Positions 9,573 to 18,569 are shown, counted from the first letter of the stretch. The stretch is DNA of 39,574 nt from Candidatus Krumholzibacteriia bacterium (GCA_030592845.1 JAUVII010000009.1:1-39574), one strand, 5' to 3'. Made by a program: numbers and translations. The notes: generated by a model not told the origin, from the letters alone.

Positions 9573-9694
9573 GTCACCCTCCGGGTAAACAGTTGCGAAA
9601 TAGTCTGTCAAAAAGATATCAGGTTCCCGGTCCGGGACCAAGGAGAAAGCACCTGGAGGAGGTGATAAATGATAAAATGGCTGGTGGAAAATAT

Positions 9695-9762
9695 GGAAAA
9701 ACCGGGCCGAATTTATTGGTAACCCTCGCCCAAAAAGTTACCAACAGGTGGCCCGGTTTTCC
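9695..9762. other. Nested inverted repeat (two-tier stem-loop)
   Basis: Outer ggaaaaaccgggcc (9695-9708) / ggcccggttttcc (9750-9762); inner perfect ttggtaac (9716-9723) / gttaccaa (9737-9744). Confidence 0.8.
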
Positions 9763-9781
9763 CTAACTATCTGATATTCCA

Positions 9782-9865
9782 GTCGGTAGCGTCACAAAAC
9801 CTGATGATTTAAGACGGCATACAGGTCGAAATTTCTTACCTTTTTTTTGTAACAACGCTACCGAC
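9782..9865. other. 11-bp perfect inverted repeat with 62-nt spacer
   Basis: gtcggtagcgt (9782-9792) / acgctaccgac (9855-9865). Confidence 0.75.
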
Positions 9866-9932
9866 CCACCGGGGTCGGAATCTCCCTCGAACCCCCCGTA
9901 TAAGTATAAAGGTCCCGAGACCGTGATATGGT

Positions 9933-9948
9933 TACACCATTAGGTGTA
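9933..9948. promoter_or_regulatory. Candidate operator palindrome TACACC-N4-GGTGTA
   Basis: tacaccattaggtgta, perfect 6-bp half sites, in the intergenic region upstream of the Ni-transporter gene. Confidence 0.35.
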
Positions 9949-10021
9949 TTTTCTTCATTTTTTTGAAAAAAATTCTGAATGGCCCAGGCAGAGAGGGGGG
10001 AAGTCGATAAATATGTAAATT

Positions 10022-10516
10022 TTAGATTAATTCCTCAAACATACCCGCGTCCCGATTTTTCTTCACGTTGTCCCAGGTGAAAAAACGGCCGTTCATGGCG
10101 ATGTAGACACCGTGGGGCAGGCTTTGGGTGAAGGCCAGCGCGCTGCCGAGATTGAAAAGTCCGTCGCTGCTGCCGAAAGCCATGGGAATCATGGCTCCGG
10201 TCAGCACAATGGTCTTGTCGGTGATGTTCTCCCCCAACAGGCGGGCTGTCGTTTCCATGGAGTCGGTTCCATGGGTGATGACGATGCGGTCCCGGTCACA
10301 CTTGCGGCACTGGCCGAGAATGACGTCGCGGTCCTCGTCGTCCATATCCAGGCTGTCGATCATCATCAGGGTGCGGATTTCCACGTCCAGCCGGCAGCGG
10401 CCCAGCTTGAGCATATCGCGCAGGTGGGAATCCTTGAAATAAAGGTTTCCGTTGCGTTCATCGTATTCCTTGTCGAAAGTGCCGCCGGTTACGAAAAGGC
10501 GGATGGTTTCTGACAT
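10022..10516 (-). CDS. Single-domain asparaginase-like protein
   Basis: MSETIRLFVTGGTFDKEYDE, ITHGTDSMETTA, VLTGAMIPMAFGSSDG; about 164 aa, no C-terminal domain. Confidence 0.85.
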   Translation of the reverse strand: MSETIRLFVTGGTFDKEYDERNGNLYFKDSHLRDMLKLGRCRLDVEIRTLMMIDSLDMDDEDRDVILGQCRKCDRDRIVITHGTDSMETTARLLGENITDKTIVLTGAMIPMAFGSSDGLFNLGSALAFTQSLPHGVYIAMNGRFFTWDNVKKNRDAGMFEELI

Positions 10517-10559
10517 GACGGGTCCTTCCCTGCCTGTGGGCGTTCGGTTGAACAACCCC

Positions 10560-11204
10560 TCAAATGACGATGATGAGCCGCTCTCCCGCAAGGGCGGAAT
10601 GCCGGTAGACCTGAAGGCGGTAGTCGAAACCGTCGTTGCGGCGCCAGGCCTCGGTGATTTCGCCGCCCCAGGCCGAGCCCACCGACTCGGGATCGGGGTC
10701 CGCGCCTGCGGTCAGCAAGCGGAAGGCTTCAGGGAAGCACGCGGATTGCTTTTTGAGGATGTGGGTCATGAAGGAGACCATCCCCGCGTTGATGATATCC
10801 CCGTCCTGGTTGATCAGAAGGGTCACCACCCGGTCGGTGTCGGCGGGAATGTCGGCGCGAAGGCGGTCTCCCACGGCCAGGGACTGGTCGGGATTTCCCC
10901 TGAGCTGGCGCAGGATTTCCCCGTAGGGCTTGCCCACCGGATGGCCCAGATCACCGAAAACCTGTTCCATGTATTGAAGAATCTCGAAACCGGAAAGGTA
11001 GCTCCTGGCGGATGCGGTTCCGTCACCGGTGGTGACCACCAGACGGAAACTGCGGGCTATTTCAGGCAGAAAATCCTGGCAACCGGGCAGGGGCAACGGG
11101 CGTCCGGTCATGGGGTCGTAGGGAATCAGGGTGCCGGCCATGTCCCAGAACATGAAGGAAGTCCGGTTTTCCGAACTGTCCGGCCGGGAATGGTCAGGAG
11201 ACAT
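10560..11204 (-). CDS. HAD-like hydrolase (phosphonatase-like DxAGT motif)
   Basis: FWDMAGTL motif I, VVTTGDGTAS, GKPYGEI, LAVGDRLRADI. Confidence 0.75.
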   Translation of the reverse strand: MSPDHSRPDSSENRTSFMFWDMAGTLIPYDPMTGRPLPLPGCQDFLPEIARSFRLVVTTGDGTASARSYLSGFEILQYMEQVFGDLGHPVGKPYGEILRQLRGNPDQSLAVGDRLRADIPADTDRVVTLLINQDGDIINAGMVSFMTHILKKQSACFPEAFRLLTAGADPDPESVGSAWGGEITEAWRRNDGFDYRLQVYRHSALAGERLIIVI

Positions 11205-11357
11205 AGGTTGGCTTTCGGGTTGCGGTTAGGGGCAAAACCATCTTGCTTGTCAGAGGATTAACATAACACGCCAGAACAAATCTAAGGTACAATGACAAGG
11301 GGTCTCCAACCCCATGTTACCTGATTGGCTCCTAATTACCAACAGGGGGAGGGAAAA

Positions 11358-12380
11358 ATGATGCGATTATTTTCCTGGTCCGGAAAATTTCCGGGATGGA
11401 GGGGCATCGCGAGGGCGGGGCTCGCCTTGACCTTGGTTGTATGCCTTTCCCTGGCCGGAACGGCCGACACCGCCCGGGCTTCGAGCTTGCAGCAACTCCT
11501 CGAACAGGTCGGCCCCGAGTATGGTGAAGCCTATGCCTCGCCATTCATCCACGCCTTTGGTCCCAACCAGAACACCAACCTTTTCTCCACGGCCAACATT
11601 CCCTATACGGGTCTGACTTTCGGGATCGGGGTCAAGGTCATGGGGACCTATCTGAACGAGGAGGACCAAACCTTCCGCAAGGTGGTCCAAATCGATGACC
11701 TGGGGGAATACGATCCCGGCCTGGCGGGCCAGTCCGGGACGGTGGTCATGAGTGGACCCACGATTTTCGGGGACACCGAGACCGATGGTCGCGTCGACGT
11801 TTTCGCCAACGGCGTCCTGGTGGGGACCTTCGAGGGGATTCCCGGCTTCTGGGATACCCGCTGGGTGCCCCTGGCCACTCCCGAAGCCTACATCGGCGGG
11901 TTGGTCGGTCTGAAGTTCACCCTGAGGTATTTCCCCTCCGTCAGTATGGGGGACTTCGGCAAGACCCAATACATGGGTTACGGCCTGCAGTGGAGCGCCA
12001 GCGGGGTGCTGGAAAACCTGCCGGTCGATTTCATGGTCGGGTTCTTCAAGACGACCCTTGATGTGGAGAACACCCAGGGCCTGGGACAGGACAAACTGTT
12101 CGACTCCGAGGCCAACTCCTACTTCCTGGCCATCAGTAAAAGCTGGCCGGCCCTGACGCTCTACAGCGGGTTTGCCATCGAGGATTCGGAAATGACGGCG
12201 ACATACTACTACTTCGACGAAGATCTCCAGATTGGCGGGGATTCCACTTTTTCGGTAAAGGGTCGTCAGGAACAGCGGTTTACCGTGGGTGTTGATCTTG
12301 ACATCCTGCTGCACCTGAACGTGGAAGCGGGCTTTGGAGACATGACCACCTATTCGGCCGGGCTGATGTTCGGCTTCTGA
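11358..12380 (+). CDS. Outer-membrane beta-barrel protein (DUF6588-like)
   Basis: Signal peptide ending ...TADTARA, SSLQQLLEQVGPEYGEAYASPFIHAFGPNQNTNLFSTA, beta-rich, C-terminal aromatic (MFGF). Confidence 0.65.
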   Translation: MMRLFSWSGKFPGWRGIARAGLALTLVVCLSLAGTADTARASSLQQLLEQVGPEYGEAYASPFIHAFGPNQNTNLFSTANIPYTGLTFGIGVKVMGTYLNEEDQTFRKVVQIDDLGEYDPGLAGQSGTVVMSGPTIFGDTETDGRVDVFANGVLVGTFEGIPGFWDTRWVPLATPEAYIGGLVGLKFTLRYFPSVSMGDFGKTQYMGYGLQWSASGVLENLPVDFMVGFFKTTLDVENTQGLGQDKLFDSEANSYFLAISKSWPALTLYSGFAIEDSEMTATYYYFDEDLQIGGDSTFSVKGRQEQRFTVGVDLDILLHLNVEAGFGDMTTYSAGLMFGF

Positions 12381-12440
12381 TCGAAGACGGTGACAACAAC
12401 TGGACCGCAACACGGATTCACTGGTCCTCGTGAAAGGAAA

Positions 12441-13163
12441 ATGACCATGAAAACCAAGCACTTGAAAGCCAGTGGGTTAGGGCTTGCCGCCGTGATGCTG
12501 CTGTTGGCCGGAGGCCTTCTGCTGGGTGGCTGCGAGAGCGATGCCGTGGCCCCAAATGAAACCCTGCCCGAGGTGACCGATCAGGAGGCGGCCCAGCAGG
12601 CGGCCCTGGTCGCCGTGGGTATAGCCCATGTGGGCCCCCAACTTTTGAAATTCGACGGGCTGAAGGCCGGCCCCGCGGAGCTTGGGGTTTATCCCTACGA
12701 TTTCCCCGAGGGAGGGGACATCACCGGCTCCATCGTCCTGGAATATTTCACCGGTGGCGAGGGAGGGAACCACAGCTCATGGAACAATGCTGATTACGGC
12801 CTTCTCTACACCCCTGAGGGGGAAGAGGTGAGTGTGGCGGTGGAACTGTTCGAAGGTGTCGAGGTGGTTTACTCGGTGACCTTCAACCTCGGCGGTCCCA
12901 TCAACCGGTCTGCCGACACCGCGACCGTTTCCGGCCCGGGCACCCTGATCATGGGTGAAATTGTCCGGGATTTCACTTTGACGAACGTGTTCCTTGACGC
13001 CGTGAGCTCCTATCCCGGCGGCGGGTCGTTTGATTTCACCGCGGGATCCATCGTAGTCACGGTGACCTACGACGGCACCAGGTTCGCCACGGTCACGGTT
13101 TCCGGAGGCGCTACGTTCGAGATCGATCTGGACACGGGTCTGATTTCGTCGGTTGGCGATTAG
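12441..13163 (+). CDS. Secreted lipoprotein of unknown function
   Basis: MTMKTKHLKASGLGLAAVMLLLAGGLLLGGC lipobox; beta-rich body; directly follows the OMP gene. Confidence 0.65.
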   Translation: MTMKTKHLKASGLGLAAVMLLLAGGLLLGGCESDAVAPNETLPEVTDQEAAQQAALVAVGIAHVGPQLLKFDGLKAGPAELGVYPYDFPEGGDITGSIVLEYFTGGEGGNHSSWNNADYGLLYTPEGEEVSVAVELFEGVEVVYSVTFNLGGPINRSADTATVSGPGTLIMGEIVRDFTLTNVFLDAVSSYPGGGSFDFTAGSIVVTVTYDGTRFATVTVSGGATFEIDLDTGLISSVGD

Positions 13164-13179
13164 ATAACCTGCAACCCGC

Positions 13180-13214
13180 AAAAAAACTAGGCGGAGCCCT
13201 CCTGGGCTCCGCCT
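13180..13214 (-). terminator. Intrinsic terminator on the - strand
   Basis: aggcggagccc-tcct-gggctccgcct (13189-13214), 11-bp perfect stem, followed on the - strand by AG then seven T (13180-13186). Confidence 0.75.
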
Positions 13215-13415
13215 CTCTCCGCTATATCCGAACCGCTCCAGTCCCGGTTCCTTCCTGCATCCGGACCGAACCCGAGCTTTCGCCCTGAGTCGCTGGTCCG
13301 GTCTGGAGCCTGCTCCCGACACGACTTTGCGCTGCCTGTGTTTTCAGGGCAGACGGTCGGTCCCGGGCCAGGTCCCGGCTCGGTGGCTCCGCTTCCGCTC
13401 GAACCACCACGTATC
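13180..13415 (-). ncRNA. Candidate structured ncRNA upstream of the hydrogenase operon
   Basis: - strand promoter-like TTGTGG-N16-TATGAT around 13410-13440; nested complementary segments 13235-13241/13303-13309 and 13261-13267/13295-13301; 5' hairpin ggtggttc...gagccacc; ends at the terminator. Confidence 0.45.
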
Positions 13416-13662
13416 ATATAGGGAATTTTGTCTACCACAAGGCCCTATTTGGTCATTTGGGTGTAAAAATGGAGGCCCGGGTTCAAATTGAGAATGGTTA
13501 TAATGTTCATTATGATAAAAAGGAATCAAAATGCTTTCCAGGATACCCCACAAGATGGTAGGGTGTTTGCAATTGCCGATCTGATTGATATGAAATCTGG
13601 AATTTCCCTTTCCCCAAATGGGGATCTTCTGGAAAAGTGAACCTCGACCCGGAGGCCGGCCG

Positions 13663-14793
13663 ATGGATCCAATCCTCGATATCTCCGCCAAGTCCCCCAG
13701 CGCTCTCGAAACAAAAATCGGACGACGAAAATTCCTGAAGATCATTACTGCCGCCGCCGCCTCGATCGGTCTTTCCGGCTCGGCCGTCGTCCAGATGGTG
13801 GAAGCGATCGACCTGGGCCTGAAGCCCTCGGTCATCTGGCTCCATTTCCAGGAATGTACCGGCTGTACGGAATCGCTGTTGAGGACCGCCCATCCCGAAC
13901 TGGCCTCCCTGATCCTCGACCTGATCTCCCTGGACTACCACGAAACCCTGGCCGCCGCGGCCGGCCATCAGATCGAAAAATCGCTGCACGACACCATGGC
14001 TGCCCACAAGGGCCAATACGTGTTGGTGGTGGAGGGGTCCATTCCAGAGAAGGACGGCGGCATCTACTGCCAGATCGGTGGCCGGACCGCGCTGGACATC
14101 CTTAACGAGGTGGCTGCCGACGCGGCCGCCATCATCGCCATCGGCTCCTGCGCGTCGTTCGGGGGCCTTCCCGCCTCCGGCCCCAATCCCACCGGGGCCA
14201 CCGGGGCACCCATGATCCTCAAGGACAAGACCGTGGTCACGATTCCGGGCTGTCCGGCGAACCCCTACAACTTCCTGGGGGTGGTGCTGCAGTTCGTGAC
14301 ACTCGGCACACTGCCCGCCCTGGATGACAAGGGACGCCCGTTGTTCGCCTACGCGCGCACGATCCACGAAGATTGTCCGCGGCGCCCCCATTTTGATGCC
14401 GGCCGCTTCGTTCAGAAGTTCGGAGACGAGGACCACAGGCTGGGCCACTGTCTGTACAAGATGGGCTGCAAGGGTCCGGCGACCCATGCCAACTGTTCCA
14501 TCAAGCACTTCTGCGAGGTTCCCGGGGCCTGGCCCATTGGCATCGGGCACCCCTGCATCGGTTGCACCGAGAAGGAACTGGCGTTCCAGGTCCCCATCCA
14601 TACGACGGTCGATATCGAACGCGCGACTCCGCCGGATACATATCCGCCCATCCACGCCGATCACGGCGGGGTCAGCCCCGTGGCCACCGCCGTTGGTGGA
14701 GCCGTGGTGGGTGTTGCCTTGGGCGCGGCCTGGAAGCAGGCTAAAAAACTGGATGGGGAAGGCCCCGACTCCACCGACAAAAAGGAGGAGTAA
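13663..14793 (+). CDS. hybO: [NiFe] hydrogenase small subunit, Tat-exported, C-terminal TM anchor
   Basis: Tat motif GRRKFLK; ECTGCTES, GSCASFGG, GCPANPYN, GHCLYKMGCKGP, GHPCIGCTEKE; C-terminal hydrophobic segment. Confidence 0.95.
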   Translation: MDPILDISAKSPSALETKIGRRKFLKIITAAAASIGLSGSAVVQMVEAIDLGLKPSVIWLHFQECTGCTESLLRTAHPELASLILDLISLDYHETLAAAAGHQIEKSLHDTMAAHKGQYVLVVEGSIPEKDGGIYCQIGGRTALDILNEVAADAAAIIAIGSCASFGGLPASGPNPTGATGAPMILKDKTVVTIPGCPANPYNFLGVVLQFVTLGTLPALDDKGRPLFAYARTIHEDCPRRPHFDAGRFVQKFGDEDHRLGHCLYKMGCKGPATHANCSIKHFCEVPGAWPIGIGHPCIGCTEKELAFQVPIHTTVDIERATPPDTYPPIHADHGGVSPVATAVGGAVVGVALGAAWKQAKKLDGEGPDSTDKKEE

Positions 14794-14796
14794 CCG

Positions 14797-15669
14797 ATGG
14801 CTAGAACCAGACGCGCATTCCTCAAAGGTCTGGCCTACGCGGGAGGTACCGCTGCGGTCAGCGCGGTGCCCGCGATCGCCAGCGAACCGCGCAAGGCTCC
14901 GGACGACGCGGTGGGAATGTTGTACGACACCACGCGCTGCATCGGCTGCAAGGCCTGTGTGGTGGCCTGCCACGAAGCCAACGACCTGCCGCCGGACACC
15001 CGGGGTGACGCCCTTTACGACGCTCCCCAGTCTCTCAACGACCGCACCAAGAACATCATCAAGCTCTATCAGGAAGATGGTCGGCGGTCGTATATGAAAC
15101 AGCAGTGCATGCACTGCATCGATCCCGCCTGTGTGGGCGCCTGCATGATCGGGGCCCTGCAGAAACGGGAGTACGGCATCGTCACCTGGGAAAGCAATCG
15201 CTGCATCGGTTGCCGCTATTGCCAGGTGGCCTGCCCCTACAATGTTCCCAAGTTCGAGTGGGAAGAGGCCAATCCCCGCATTATCAAATGCGAGCTGTGC
15301 AACCACCGCTTGGCCGAGGGCAAGGAGCCTGCCTGCTGCGAGGTCTGCCCGCGCGACGCGGTGATCTACGGCAAGTACGATGAACTGCTCGCCGAGGCCA
15401 AAAAGCGGATGGCCGACCATCCCGGCCGTTACGTGGACAAGATCTACGGCGAACACGACGGCGGGGGCACCCAGGTGCTCTATCTGTCGCACGTTCCCTT
15501 TGAAAAACTGGGTCTGCCCGAACTGGGCGACGAAGCGGTGCCCAAGCTGAACCGGACGATCCAGCACGGGGTCTACAAGGGCATGATCGCCCCGGCGGCC
15601 CTGTACGTGGCGATGGGCGCGGTCATGCTGCGCAACCGGCGCAAAGGCGACAAGGGGGGTGAATCATGA
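14797..15669 (+). CDS. hybA: HybA-like 4Fe-4S ferredoxin subunit with Tat signal
   Basis: TRRAFLKG; CIGCKACVVACH, CMHCIDPACVGAC, CIGCRYCQVACPYN, CELCNHR; C-terminal TM segment. Confidence 0.92.
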   Translation: MARTRRAFLKGLAYAGGTAAVSAVPAIASEPRKAPDDAVGMLYDTTRCIGCKACVVACHEANDLPPDTRGDALYDAPQSLNDRTKNIIKLYQEDGRRSYMKQQCMHCIDPACVGACMIGALQKREYGIVTWESNRCIGCRYCQVACPYNVPKFEWEEANPRIIKCELCNHRLAEGKEPACCEVCPRDAVIYGKYDELLAEAKKRMADHPGRYVDKIYGEHDGGGTQVLYLSHVPFEKLGLPELGDEAVPKLNRTIQHGVYKGMIAPAALYVAMGAVMLRNRRKGDKGGES

Positions 15670-16856
15670 GCGAACACAAGGCAACCCCCGTCGGCGGATC
15701 CCTGATGACTCCGTCCATGCGGATCCTGCTGTTTGTCTTCATGGTGGGCGCGGCGCTGACCGTATGGCGATTCGCCGTCGGCCTGGGCCCTTCGACCGGC
15801 TTGAGCGACGGTTATCCCTGGGGCTTGTGGATCGCTTTCGACGTGGTCACCGGAACGGCCCTGGCCTGCGGTGGTTACGCCATGGCGCTGCTGGTCTACA
15901 TCTTCAACAAGGGCAAGTACCACCCGCTGGTGCGGCCCGCCCTTTTGACCAGCGCGCTGGGCTATTCGGTGGCCGCGATCGGCATCATCATCGATGTCGG
16001 CCGGCCCTGGTTCATCTGGCGGATTCCCATCTCGGTGGGCAAGTGGAACCTCGATTCGGCCCTTCTCGAAGTGGCGCTGTGCGTCATGGCCTACGTGATG
16101 GTGCTGTGGATCGAACTTTCCCCGGCCTTCCTGGAAAAATGGCAGGACAGCGGCAACACCGGCCTGGCTAATTTTTCACGCGGGCTGTCGAAGTTCATGG
16201 ACAAGGCGCTGATCTGGTTCATCGCTTTGGGCATGCTGCTGCCGACCATGCACCAGTCGTCGCTGGGTTCGGTGATCATGCTGGCCGGACCGCGGCTGCA
16301 CAAACTGTGGCACACGCCGTGGCTGCCGTTCCTGTACCTGATTTCCTGCATCGCCATGGGTTACGCCGTGGTGGTGATGGAATCGACCCTTTCCAGCCGC
16401 GCCTTCGGGCGACAAAGAGAGGACAAGATGCTGGCCTCCCTGTCGGGAGTGACTTCGGGCATTTTGTTCCTGTTCGTGGCTGTGCGTTTTGTGGATCTGT
16501 TTTTGCGCGGACGCGGTCCGTTGCTGATCGGCGAAGGGTATTACAGCGTGATGTTCTGGCTGGAGACGGTCCTGTTCCTGGCGCCGGCGATCATGCTGGC
16601 CGGGAGCCGTGGACGGGCCCGCATCGCAACCATGTTCCGGGCTTCCATGATGATCGTGGTGGCCGGTTCCCTGTACCGGTTCGATTCGTACCTGGTTGCC
16701 TTCAACCCCGGTCCGGGCTGGTCGTATTTCCCCTCGGTTCCCGAAACCGTAATCACCCTCGGACTGGTGGCGATGGAGATCATGGTCTTCATCATGCTGG
16801 TCAAGAGTTTCCCGATTCTCAGCGGTACTTCGCCCATGCCGGCGCATAGAAAGTAG
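15666..16856 (+). CDS. hybB: HybB-like integral membrane subunit (NrfD family)
   Basis: Multiple TM helices; GLSDGYPWGLWIAFDVVTGTALACGGYAMALLVYIFNKGKYHPLVRPA is typical HybB. Confidence 0.93.
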   Translation: MSEHKATPVGGSLMTPSMRILLFVFMVGAALTVWRFAVGLGPSTGLSDGYPWGLWIAFDVVTGTALACGGYAMALLVYIFNKGKYHPLVRPALLTSALGYSVAAIGIIIDVGRPWFIWRIPISVGKWNLDSALLEVALCVMAYVMVLWIELSPAFLEKWQDSGNTGLANFSRGLSKFMDKALIWFIALGMLLPTMHQSSLGSVIMLAGPRLHKLWHTPWLPFLYLISCIAMGYAVVVMESTLSSRAFGRQREDKMLASLSGVTSGILFLFVAVRFVDLFLRGRGPLLIGEGYYSVMFWLETVLFLAPAIMLAGSRGRARIATMFRASMMIVVAGSLYRFDSYLVAFNPGPGWSYFPSVPETVITLGLVAMEIMVFIMLVKSFPILSGTSPMPAHRK

Positions 16857-16863
16857 AGATAAC

Positions 16864-18561
16864 ATGAGCAAGAGAATCGTCGTAGATCCCATCACGCGCA
16901 TCGAGGGCCACCTTCGCATCGACGTCGAAATCGACGGCGGCAAGGTGACCAAGGCCTGGTCGTCGGGGCAGATGTGGCGGGGAATTGAAAATATCCTCAT
17001 CGGCCGCGACCCGCGCGAAGCCTGGCTGTTCACGCAAAGGTTCTGCGGGGTGTGTACGACCGTGCACGCCATTGCATCGGTCCGGGCCGTGGAGAACGCC
17101 GTCGGCGTGGAGATCCCCCTCAACGCCCAGCTGATCCGCAACCTGATCGTGTCGGCCCATGCCATGCACGATCACATCGTGCATTTCTTCCACCTGTCGG
17201 CGTTGGACTGGGTGGACGTGGTGTCGGCGCTCGACGCCGATCCCAAGGCCACCGCCAAACTGGCTCAGTCGCTCAGCCCCTGGCCGCGCAACAGCATCCA
17301 GGAACTGACGGCGGTCAAGGACAGGCTGGCCGGCTTCGTGGCGCGGGGGCAGCTCGGTCCCTTCGCCAACGGATACTGGGGTCACGAGGCCATGAAGCTT
17401 CCGCCGGAGGTGAACCTGCTGGGGGTCCACCATTACCTGCAGGCTTTGGACTATCAGCGCAAAGCCAACCAGGTCGTGGCGATTCTCGGTGGCAAGACGC
17501 CGAACATCCAGAACCTGGCCGTCGGCGGGGTGGCCAACGCCATCAACCTGGACAACCAGTCGACCATCAACATGAACACCCTGTTCAACATCAAGAACCT
17601 GCTGGACGAGATGACGGCTTTCGTCAAGGACGTCTACCTGACAGATGTCTGCGCCATCGGGGCGATGTACCCCGAATGGCTGGGCTACGGCGCGGGGGTC
17701 GTCAACTACCTGGCGGTGCCGGACCTGCCCACCGACGTTGCGGGCACACAGTTCGATCTGCCCGGCGGCACGATCATGGACGGCGACCTGAGCACCTACA
17801 AGGCGATCACCAACTTCGAGGACAAATACTTCGCCGACAACATTGTCGAGGGTATTTCCCACTCGTGGTACGAGGGAGACAAGGAACTCCATCCCTACGA
17901 GGGCGAGACGATCCCGCAGTACACCGAGTTCCAGGACGACGGCAAGTACTCCTGGATCAAGTCCCCCCGGTTCCAGGACCGGGTCATGCAGGTCGGACCG
18001 CTGGCTCAGGTGCTGGTCGGTGCGGTGAGCGGCCACGAGCCCACGGCGCGCTGGCTCAAGTTCGCCACCGACCTGGCGGGCAGTGTGGCGGGCATCCCGA
18101 TCAAGACCGAAATGCTGCACTCGACCCTGGGCCGCCATCTGGCCCGGGCCGTGCGCACGGCCGTGATCTGCGAGAAGGCCCAGGAGCACTGGAAGCTGCT
18201 GGTGGACAACATCGCTTCGGGCGATACGGACACCTTCAACGAGCCGGTGTTCAGCGGGCTGCAGATGGGTTACGGTTTCCACGAGGCCCCGCGCGGTACG
18301 CTGTCGCACTTCGTGGTCATCGAAAACGGCAAGATCAAGAACTACCAGGCCGTGGTGCCGTCGACCTGGAACGCCGGGCCGCGGGACGCCAAGAACCGGC
18401 CGGGGCCCTACGAGGCTTCGCTGGTGGGCAATCCGATCGCCGATCCGGAAAGGCCGCTGGAAGTTCTGCGCACGATCCATTCCTTCGATCCTTGCATTGC
18501 TTGTGCGGTGCATGCTCTTGATGTCGAGGGGAACGAACTTGGGTCCGTGCGAACGCTTTGA
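16864..18561 (+). CDS. hybC: [NiFe] hydrogenase large subunit
   Basis: L1 motif RFCGVCTTVHA, L2 motif DPCIACAVH, followed by a 15-aa C-terminal extension ALDVEGNELGSVRTL. Confidence 0.96.
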   Translation: MSKRIVVDPITRIEGHLRIDVEIDGGKVTKAWSSGQMWRGIENILIGRDPREAWLFTQRFCGVCTTVHAIASVRAVENAVGVEIPLNAQLIRNLIVSAHAMHDHIVHFFHLSALDWVDVVSALDADPKATAKLAQSLSPWPRNSIQELTAVKDRLAGFVARGQLGPFANGYWGHEAMKLPPEVNLLGVHHYLQALDYQRKANQVVAILGGKTPNIQNLAVGGVANAINLDNQSTINMNTLFNIKNLLDEMTAFVKDVYLTDVCAIGAMYPEWLGYGAGVVNYLAVPDLPTDVAGTQFDLPGGTIMDGDLSTYKAITNFEDKYFADNIVEGISHSWYEGDKELHPYEGETIPQYTEFQDDGKYSWIKSPRFQDRVMQVGPLAQVLVGAVSGHEPTARWLKFATDLAGSVAGIPIKTEMLHSTLGRHLARAVRTAVICEKAQEHWKLLVDNIASGDTDTFNEPVFSGLQMGYGFHEAPRGTLSHFVVIENGKIKNYQAVVPSTWNAGPRDAKNRPGPYEASLVGNPIADPERPLEVLRTIHSFDPCIACAVHALDVEGNELGSVRTL

Positions 18562-18569
18562 CCGCAGGA

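Noticed and set aside
13385-13415. tRNA/tmRNA-like T-arm (ggttcga) on the - strand
   Set aside because: No correct 5-bp T-stem, acceptor stem or CCA context; treated as part of the unknown structured RNA candidate.
13660-14793. O2-tolerant (Hyd-1-like) hydrogenase
   Set aside because: Proximal-cluster motif is ECTGCTES rather than the ECTCCSES-type with extra Cys, so a standard group 1 small subunit is more likely.
13510-15567. 685-aa - strand ORF opposite the hydrogenase small subunit and HybA genes
   Set aside because: Antisense shadow of well-identified + strand genes; product has no recognisable motifs and is low-complexity (G/H/Q/V-rich), as expected from GC-rich codon bias.
16819-18513. 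564-aa - strand ORF opposite the large subunit
   Set aside because: Same reason; the + strand carries the L1 and L2 hydrogenase motifs.
18480-18561. Possible selenocysteine or truncated large-subunit C-terminus
   Set aside because: L2 motif is intact DPCIACAVH with Cys codons and a normal cleavable extension; no in-frame TGA before the stop.
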